From Bacteroides intestinalis (lineage in GTDB: Bacteria > Bacteroidota > Bacteroidia > Bacteroidales > Bacteroidaceae), in contig NZ_QRZF01000002.1 of NCBI RefSeq assembly GCF_003464595.1, forward strand, positions 500,709-564,708: a stretch of DNA of 64,000 bases, given 5' to 3'. Positions 59,014-64,000 of the stretch are shown here, one piece after another (position 1 is the first letter of the stretch; the number at the start of each line of letters is the position of its first letter). The notes under the pieces were generated by a model that was not told the DNA's origin, did not search any database, and worked only from the letters and a program-made list of their open reading frames with translations. The position numbers and the translations under genes were made by a program.

Positions 59014-59359
59014 AAAAATTTGGATTAGTATTGCATTGGTGTTTGGAATGGTTTGGCATATGGGAAATTTCTATGCAGCACTTGATTATGTAATTCTAAT
59101 ATATGGTGATCTTTATTTTATTACTGATGTGTCATTGGTTTATATGAGATTGAAGGATGTCCATTTCAATTTTCGCAAAGCAGCGACCACTAGAGAATGG
59201 ACTAGATTTCTTATATCAAGTGTTGTTATTTGGTTACTCTTTTTCTCTCTACGATCAGAGTTCGCTTTTTTATTAGCAATACTTTTTCCTTTGATTTTAT
59301 TGCCAGGACTACTTATATATGATATATGTGCAACTTATATAAGAAAGCTTTTTAATTAG
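58997..59359 (+). CDS. Small membrane protein, putative immunity protein
   Basis: 120 residues with about four hydrophobic segments (IWISIALVFGMVWHMG, YVILIYGDLYFITDVSLVY, FLISSVVIWLLFFSL, FAFLLAILFPLILLPGLLIY). The start ATG ATG overlaps the last 17 bases of the Rhs tail frame, an arrangement usual for a toxin tip and its immunity gene. A membrane immunity protein would fit a membrane-active toxin. No sequence family recognised; the role is inferred from position. Confidence 0.65.
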   Translation: MMKISKKIWISIALVFGMVWHMGNFYAALDYVILIYGDLYFITDVSLVYMRLKDVHFNFRKAATTREWTRFLISSVVIWLLFFSLRSEFAFLLAILFPLILLPGLLIYDICATYIRKLFN

Positions 59360-59390
59360 TATCATTTGATAGATGCAATAACAGTTAAAA

Positions 59391-59433
59391 GATGTATTCA
59401 TCACTTACTTGTTTTATAAGTGATGAAAACATC
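59391..59433. repeat. 17-bp inverted repeat (hairpin)
   Basis: The arms 59391-59407 and 59417-59433 pair at 16 of 17 positions around a 9-base loop (core TTCATCACTTA / TAAGTGATGAA). There is no T run. It lies 32 bases after the putative immunity gene and may end its transcript or protect its 3' end. Confidence 0.55.
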
Positions 59434-59625
59434 CAGAGAAGGTGCTAACAATAAAGGATATAGGTTATGTATACAAAAAGAAGTTTTATTTGTAAAATCA
59501 TTTTTTTATGGCATTGCTCTTCTGGTAGAGAAGTAAAATGAAAATAGAGGCTTTTTATAAAAAACCAGAGACTAGTGTATAGGCTTTACTAATTTTAATA
59601 ATTATCTTTGTTTTTATTTATTCTT

Positions 59626-59829
59626 ATGAAATATATAAATATTATAAATAGTATAGCGGTATATGCTTCATTGATATTTGCAGTCAAAATGATGTTTTTT
59701 GACGATTTTATCAATTTGGGAGTGATAGATCAATACTATGGTGTAGTTTTCTTTATATTACTATTAGTATTGATAAGTTGTAGAATCATAAATAAAAGAA
59801 AGAATGGAAATAAAGAAACTGATATATAA
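59626..59829 (+). CDS. Small membrane protein, unknown
   Basis: 67 residues from ATG 59626; a TTG at 59608 is the alternative. Two hydrophobic segments (IAVYASLIFAVKMMFF and VVFFILLLVLISC) are followed by a charged tail (NKRKNGNKETDI). It overlaps the next gene by 26 bases in another frame, which suggests translational coupling. No family recognised. It may be another orphan immunity or cargo gene of the Rhs island. Confidence 0.55.
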   Translation: MKYINIINSIAVYASLIFAVKMMFFDDFINLGVIDQYYGVVFFILLLVLISCRIINKRKNGNKETDI

Positions 59830-60031
59830 ATTTTATTATTATTCGAACATAATAGTAAATCGAGTTTTCTGGAATTATTTTATGATTATGGTTTTATATC
59901 GTTTTGTAATCAGTAAAGATATTCCTATTTTATTGTCTTATTTATTTTTCCTTTTACTTGGATTGTATTGGGGCTATAAATTGGCAAGAGCAGCCTATGA
60001 CTATTTGAAAATGCATCCAGAAGATAAATGA
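59804..60031 (+). CDS. Small membrane protein, unknown, overlapping the previous gene
   Basis: 75 residues. A basic N-terminus (MEIKKLIYKFYYYSN) is followed by two hydrophobic segments (FWNYFMIMVLYRFVI and ILLSYLFFLLLGLYWGY) and a polar end (LKMHPEDK). It overlaps the 67-residue gene and is read in a different frame. The pair looks like a coupled two-gene unit, but neither product resembles a known family. Confidence 0.55.
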   Translation: MEIKKLIYKFYYYSNIIVNRVFWNYFMIMVLYRFVISKDIPILLSYLFFLLLGLYWGYKLARAAYDYLKMHPEDK

Positions 60032-60225
60032 CTTCCCGCTGGCATATCTTTTTAGTTTGAGTTGAAACTAATATCTTTATTGGCTAACGTTTTGGTATAA
60101 GAATATTCTTATATTAAGAGTAATAATCAAGGGAATATAAGGTTCATATGGGTGTGGGATGATTTTATTTCCTTTTAATTACCCCTAGGTCACCGTTAAA
60201 GCACCACTCCACTTTTACAGCATAG

Positions 60226-60233
60226 TATCTTTG
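60226..60233 (+). promoter_or_regulatory. Candidate -7 box for the HU-like gene at 60285
   Basis: TATCTTTG is a perfect -7 match, 51 bases before the ATG. No TTTG lies 19-21 bases upstream. The same pattern, a perfect -7 with a poor -33, is seen at the other HU-like gene (55378). Confidence 0.45.
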
Positions 60234-60284
60234 CAACGTGATCACAAACAAAGAACATTTATTAATCATTTAAATTAAAAAATT

Positions 60285-60752
60285 ATGTCTATTCGCTATG
60301 TTGTAAGTAAAAGAGTGTTTGGTTTTGATGAAAAAAAAGCAGAAAAGTTTGTTGCAGAGTCGCGTACTCTTGGAATGATTGAGTTTGATGAATTATGTGA
60401 AGAGGTGACAAAAGTGGGATTGGTGCCAAGAGGTGCAGTGAAATTTGTGTTGGATGCATTGATTGATACTTTGAAATTGAATATTAACAAGGGATTCTCT
60501 GTACAATTAGGAGATTTTGGTTGTTTCCGTCCCGGAATCCAGGCTAAAAGTCAGGATAAGTTAGAAGATGTAACGGCAAGTACAATTTGCCGCAGGAAGA
60601 TAATCTTTACTCCGGGTACTATTTTCCTGGATATGCTGAAGAGCGCCAGTCTGACGCGTATGGCTTCAGGAAACACTGCGATTTCCGGAGGTACAACCCC
60701 TGATCCTGACCAAGGTGGTGACGGAGGCATCGAAGATGATCCGTTAGGATAA
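60285..60752 (+). CDS. HU-family DNA-binding protein with acidic Gly-rich tail
   Basis: 155 residues. The HU-like fold is seen in FDELCEEVTKVGLVPRGAVKFVLDALIDTL and FSVQLGDFGCFRPGIQAKSQ, with a beta-arm region near 90-110. The last 25 residues are Gly, Asp and Pro rich (GGTTPDPDQGGDGGIEDD), a common ending in Bacteroides members. Such genes usually sit next to DUF4248 and amidase genes; here DUF4248 follows, 79 bases later. Probably a nucleoid or phage-derived DNA architectural protein. Confidence 0.9.
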   Translation: MSIRYVVSKRVFGFDEKKAEKFVAESRTLGMIEFDELCEEVTKVGLVPRGAVKFVLDALIDTLKLNINKGFSVQLGDFGCFRPGIQAKSQDKLEDVTASTICRRKIIFTPGTIFLDMLKSASLTRMASGNTAISGGTTPDPDQGGDGGIEDDPLG

Positions 60753-60778
60753 ATAGTATTGAATTATTTGCCTGAATA

Positions 60779-60810
60779 CTTGACTTCGCCTTTTGAATGT
60801 TGTATCTTTA
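60779..60810 (+). promoter_or_regulatory. Candidate promoter for the DUF4248 gene
   Basis: CTTG at 60779-60782 and TATCTTTA at 60803-60810 are 20 bases apart, each one base from consensus. It lies inside a longer ORF start (60793), which supports choosing the ATG at 60832. Confidence 0.4.
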
Positions 60811-60831
60811 CAAGCAATAAACCTAAACATT

Positions 60832-61065
60832 ATGATGATAGAAGATGATTTTGTGTTTCAGATCCGGACGTACAAGAAAAAAGAATTAGCTCACCTGTAT
60901 TGTCCTGATATAACTGAACGTTGTGCTATCCGGACATTGACTCGCTGGATAAGGAGAAATAAAGAACTTTATGCAGCATTGCTTCACACAGGCTATACGC
61001 CTAGGGCACGTACGTTTTTCCCTAAGCAGGTTTCAATCATTGTTCGCTATTTGGATGAGCCTTAA
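60832..61065 (+). CDS. DUF4248-family protein
   Basis: 77 residues from ATG 60832 (the next codon is also ATG). The pattern FQIRTYKKKELAHLYCPDIT, then LTRWIRRNKELYAALLHTGY and RTFFPKQVSIIVRYLDEP, matches DUF4248, a small Bacteroides family found with HU-like genes, amidases and VirE-like proteins. It has a helix-turn-helix-like feel, but the function is unknown. A strong terminator follows, so it is monocistronic or ends the HU gene's transcript. Confidence 0.85.
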   Translation: MMIEDDFVFQIRTYKKKELAHLYCPDITERCAIRTLTRWIRRNKELYAALLHTGYTPRARTFFPKQVSIIVRYLDEP

Positions 61066-61117
61066 ACTTTGAAGGCCTGAGACTTATAAAAAACAAACAG
61101 AAATATTGTTTTATGTT

Positions 61118-61157
61118 AAAGCGAAAAGTTCCATTAAACTTTTCGCTTTTATTTTTG
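61118..61157 (+). terminator. Rho-independent terminator after DUF4248 gene
   Basis: AAAGCGAAAAGTT (61118-61130) and AACTTTTCGCTTT (61137-61149) form a perfect 13-bp stem with a 6-base loop, followed by TATTTTTG. Confidence 0.85.
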
Positions 61158-61215
61158 TCTTATAAACAACAGGATTCAATAGGTAATATAAAAGAATAAA
61201 GAAGGTATTAGTTCA

Positions 61216-61247
61216 AAAAACGGGCGGAGCATTATCCGTCCGTTTTT
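61216..61247. terminator. Second terminator-like hairpin
   Basis: The arms 61216-61228 and 61235-61247 pair over 13 bp with one G-T wobble and a 6-base loop, ending in TTTTT and preceded by AAAAA, so it could act on both strands. It backs up the terminator 70 bases upstream. Confidence 0.7.
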
Positions 61248-61269
61248 CATTTATTCCGGCTTTCCCTTG

Positions 61270-61277
61270 TATTTTTG
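61270..61277 (+). promoter_or_regulatory. Candidate -7 box for the lipoprotein/two-component operon
   Basis: TATTTTTG is a perfect -7 match, 47 bases before the lipoprotein ATG. The -33 region has only T-rich sequence. Confidence 0.35.
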
Positions 61278-61324
61278 CCTCTCTTTTCGTTCCTTTGTTC
61301 CGTTAATTGTAAACAAATGGCAGA

Positions 61325-61873
61325 ATGAAAAATGTATTTTACTTCTGGATATGTATGGCCGTGTGGCTGTTGTCAGCTTGTTCTTCTCAGAAAAAAGGAG
61401 ATGGGGAAGATGTGCAGGTATTGATGAAAGACAGTGTGGATGCCAACGGTTTGCAACGTATGCAGGTGTCTGATAGTAAAATGAGTTTTACTTATAATGG
61501 TAAGGAGTATCACTCGAATGTGATTCGCCGCCCGGATGACAGTTTGCCTGTTGTAACGAATGAACAGGGAGAAAAATTTGTAGATAACCGTATTACACTA
61601 CGTATAACTTCCGGTGGTAAGTCTATTGTGAATAAAGAATTCACCAAGGAGAGTTTTGCCTCATTGGTGGGTGCTAAATTCTTGAAACACTCTATTCTTG
61701 AAGGATTGGTGTACGATAAAAACACATCGAAAGGCATGGTTTATGCAGCAAGCATCTGCTATCCGCAGTCCGATCTTTATATTCCGTTATCAATAACTGT
61801 ATCTGCTGATGGCAAGATTTCTATAGCAAAAGAAGAATTACTGGAAGAAGTGTACGAAACGGACAGTATTTGA
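61325..61873 (+). CDS. Lipoprotein (DUF4738-like) preceding a two-component system
   Basis: 182 residues with a lipobox (LLSACSS). The mature domain starts MQVSDSKMSFTYNGKEYHSNVIRRPDDSLP and contains RITLRITSGGKSIVNKEFTKESF, consistent with the Bacteroides DUF4738 lipoprotein family as I recall it. It is probably periplasmic. It lies 47 bases before the response regulator in the same direction, so it may modulate the kinase or be its first target. Overlapping ORFs in other frames here are not coding. Confidence 0.82.
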   Translation: MKNVFYFWICMAVWLLSACSSQKKGDGEDVQVLMKDSVDANGLQRMQVSDSKMSFTYNGKEYHSNVIRRPDDSLPVVTNEQGEKFVDNRITLRITSGGKSIVNKEFTKESFASLVGAKFLKHSILEGLVYDKNTSKGMVYAASICYPQSDLYIPLSITVSADGKISIAKEELLEEVYETDSI

Positions 61874-61920
61874 TAAGATATTCCAGAATGTTTCCCAATT
61901 TATGAGTTTCCTTTGCCGGT

Positions 61921-62598
61921 ATGAAAATCCTGATTGTAGAAGACGAACCGGATTTGCGGGAAACAATCCGCATTTCCCTTTTGAAAGAACACTTCGTAGT
62001 GGAAACTGCTGCCGATTATTTTTCGGCACTGGACAAAGTGAATGACTACGATTATGACTGCATCTTACTGGACATCATGTTGCCCGGTGGAAGTGGTCTG
62101 GATTTGTTGTGCGAACTTAAACGACTCCATCGTAGTGACAGTGTATTAATCATTTCAGCAAAAGATTCCTTGGATGACAAAGTAGAAGGATTGGAATTGG
62201 GAGCTGATGATTATCTGACCAAACCTTTCCATCTGGCGGAACTGAATGCGCGGGTAAAATCTGTTATTCGTCGGAGGCAGGCAAAAGGGGATGTTTCCAT
62301 TACGGTGGGGAATCTGTTGCTTTATCCTGATAAACGGCAAGTGGAGGTCGGGGGAGTGCCTTTGCAACTTAACCGGAAAGAATTCGATTTACTTTATTAC
62401 TTTATAGTCAACCCTAATCGTGTAATTAATAAAATGAGCCTTGCAGAGTCTGTATGGGGCGATAATATTGACCAGGCAGATTCTTTGGACTTTATTTATT
62501 CTCAGGTGAAAAATCTCCGCCGGAAATTGAAACAGGCTGATGCTACCGTGGAACTGAAAGCGGTATATGGTTTTGGCTATAAACTTTCCGAGTCATGA
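61921..62598 (+). CDS. OmpR-family response regulator
   Basis: 225 residues. The receiver domain (1-118) has E7-D8-E9, phospho-acceptor D51 in LLDIMLPGGSG, and Lys in YLTKPF. The winged-helix Trans_reg_C domain (about 128-225) ends VYGFGYKLS. Its last four bases overlap the kinase ATG (ATGA), showing translational coupling. The regulon is unknown; the lipoprotein upstream is a natural candidate. Confidence 0.95.
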   Translation: MKILIVEDEPDLRETIRISLLKEHFVVETAADYFSALDKVNDYDYDCILLDIMLPGGSGLDLLCELKRLHRSDSVLIISAKDSLDDKVEGLELGADDYLTKPFHLAELNARVKSVIRRRQAKGDVSITVGNLLLYPDKRQVEVGGVPLQLNRKEFDLLYYFIVNPNRVINKMSLAESVWGDNIDQADSLDFIYSQVKNLRRKLKQADATVELKAVYGFGYKLSES

Positions 62599-63884
62599 AA
62601 CTTCTCCATTATACCTACCGAAAGCTCTCGTTACTGCTACTTCTGCTGATGGCTACATGGGGTGTGTTGTTTTATTATGCCATTATTGATGAAGTGATGG
62701 ATGAAACGGATGACACGCTTGAAAACTATAGTGAGATATTGATTAATAATGCCTTGATGGACCCGTCTGTTCTTGAAACAGAGGGGACGCTGATGTCTTT
62801 TTATAAATTCCGGCCTATATCCGAAGAAGAGGCAGAAGACTATGATGAAGAGTTCTATGACTCTACTGTCTATATCGAAAGCGAAGATGAGGATGAACCG
62901 GTGCGGGTGCTGAAAACAGTTTTCCGTATGCCGGACGGACAGTATTATGAATTGGAACTGATGATTTCCATTCTGGAACGTGATGATATGGTGGAAGCCA
63001 TTCTTTGGTATCTGGGAGCACTGTTTTTACTTTTCCTGATTTGTACGTCTATCGGTACGCGCCTGATATTGCAACGTGTGTTCCGCCCATTGCAGCGCTT
63101 GCTGGACTGGTTGCAACAAATTCAACCGGGGAAAGAGCTTCCGGTGCTGGATAATCCTACGAAGATACGGGAATTCCAGCAGTTGGGAGAGGCAGCCGTG
63201 GATATGGGAAATCGTAGTTATAAAGCTTATGAAGAGCAGAAGCAGTTTATAGAAAATGCTTCGCATGAGTTGCAGACACCACTTGCCATTGTGCGTGGCA
63301 AGGTAGAACTGCTTGCTGAGAATGAGTCGATGACCGAGCAACAGTTGAAAGAACTGGATGAAATATACACTACATTGGGTAGGGCGGTCAGGCTGAATAA
63401 GTCTTTATTGTTGTTGTCCCGTATTGAGAATGGGCAATATACCGAAACGGAAGATGTTTCTGTAGATGAAGTTTTGGATGAACTATTGCCCGATTTGATG
63501 GATATATATGAAGGGAAAAAGATACATCTGGTACGTATAAAGGGAGAAGAACCTTTCGTGATCCGGTGTAACTTGTCTCTGGCACAGATTCTGGTTTCCA
63601 ATTTGGTGAAAAACTCCTTAGTACACAACCATGCGGGGGGAGAGTTGCATATTGAAACGACGCCTTCTTCATTGATTATTAAAAATAGTGGCGAACATCC
63701 ATTGGATGGAGAAAAGCTATTCCGGCGTTTCTATCGCAGTATCGACGGAAAGAAAGATTCTACCGGTCTGGGACTTGCCATTGCCCGTTCTATTGCTGTT
63801 TCTGCTTCTCTCAGTCTGACTTATAAGTGGCAGGAAGGAATACATCTGTTTTTGCTTGTTAAAGAATCTGAAAAGAAAAGCTAA
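62595..63884 (+). CDS. Sensor histidine kinase (HisKA/HATPase type)
   Basis: 429 residues. One membrane helix near 10-30 and a second near 137-158 bracket a strongly acidic periplasmic domain (SEEEAEDYDEEFYDSTVYIESEDEDEP, shortened here to its gist: many Asp and Glu), which might bind metal or cationic peptides. The HisKA box is IENASHELQTPLAIVRGK. HATPase motifs follow: LVKNSLVHN (N box), SGEHPLDGEKLFRRF and DSTGLGLAIA (G box). It is co-translated with the response regulator upstream. Confidence 0.94.
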   Translation: MKLLHYTYRKLSLLLLLLMATWGVLFYYAIIDEVMDETDDTLENYSEILINNALMDPSVLETEGTLMSFYKFRPISEEEAEDYDEEFYDSTVYIESEDEDEPVRVLKTVFRMPDGQYYELELMISILERDDMVEAILWYLGALFLLFLICTSIGTRLILQRVFRPLQRLLDWLQQIQPGKELPVLDNPTKIREFQQLGEAAVDMGNRSYKAYEEQKQFIENASHELQTPLAIVRGKVELLAENESMTEQQLKELDEIYTTLGRAVRLNKSLLLLSRIENGQYTETEDVSVDEVLDELLPDLMDIYEGKKIHLVRIKGEEPFVIRCNLSLAQILVSNLVKNSLVHNHAGGELHIETTPSSLIIKNSGEHPLDGEKLFRRFYRSIDGKKDSTGLGLAIARSIAVSASLSLTYKWQEGIHLFLLVKESEKKS

Positions 63885-64000
63885 AGGCGAATATTCCCAA
63901 ATCTTTCCCGATTCGCTGTCGTTATTTGCAGTGTGAATAAAAACAAGAAATAAATTTCTGATTCTCCGCAAACACACCTAATATTTTTAGTATATTAGCG

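Noticed and set aside
60793..60831. Upstream ATG for the DUF4248 gene
   Set aside because: It lies within the candidate promoter, and the added residues are not part of the family.

Overview
The window looks like the chromosome of a gut Bacteroides species (Bacteroidota). The evidence is two SusC/SusD polysaccharide utilisation loci (PULs) with ECF sigma and FecR-type regulators, many lipoproteins, HU-like and DUF4248 genes, a Rhs fragment with the Bacteroides-type core, weak ribosome binding sites, and promoters with the Bacteroides -7 pattern TAnnTTTG. The species cannot be fixed from the sequence alone. No tRNA, rRNA, CRISPR array, integrase or insertion sequence was recognised.

Layout. 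1-8.5 kb is housekeeping: the end of an outer-membrane beta-barrel protein, a ClC chloride transporter, a TrpB2-type tryptophan synthase beta chain, a TrkH/TrkA potassium uptake pair and an HxlR regulator. 8.9-24.8 kb is PUL 1: ECF sigma, FecR anti-sigma, SusC with an STN signalling domain, SusD, a small lipoprotein, a GH27 alpha-galactosidase, a GH20 hexosaminidase and a giant GH20-GH2 fusion. Together these suit a host glycan with alpha-Gal, beta-Gal and HexNAc. 24.8-27.9 kb holds an aldo/keto reductase, the tail of a second one, an AraC regulator and an LCMT-type methyltransferase with a possible attenuator.

28.1-36.9 kb is the most unusual region. A LytS/LytTR two-component system, preceded by a 22-bp repeat array, is followed by a TonB receptor, an ECF-type S component, a membrane protein with six [4Fe-4S] motifs that looks like a NapH-NapG fusion, an aldo/keto reductase-ferredoxin with a twin-arginine-like leader, and a metallo-beta-lactamase-fold enzyme. 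I read this as an uncharacterised uptake-plus-reduction system whose substrate is unknown.

37.0-50.6 kb is PUL 2: FecR, SusC, SusD, a GH51 arabinofuranosidase, a secreted helical-repeat protein of no recognised family and a second, divergent GH51-like enzyme. The only nearby ECF sigma gene lies at the far end on the opposite strand. 50.8-55.2 kb carries a secreted unknown, a DJ-1/PfpI protein, and a two-gene lipoprotein operon: a zinc metalloprotease fused to a propeller, and a free paralogue of that propeller. 55.4-61.1 kb is an AT-rich accessory island between two HU-like genes. It contains a 28-bp perfect inverted repeat, small lipoproteins (two from a tandem duplication), a Rhs remnant with a possible membrane immunity protein, and small overlapping membrane genes. 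The window ends with a lipoprotein and an OmpR-type response regulator/histidine kinase pair.
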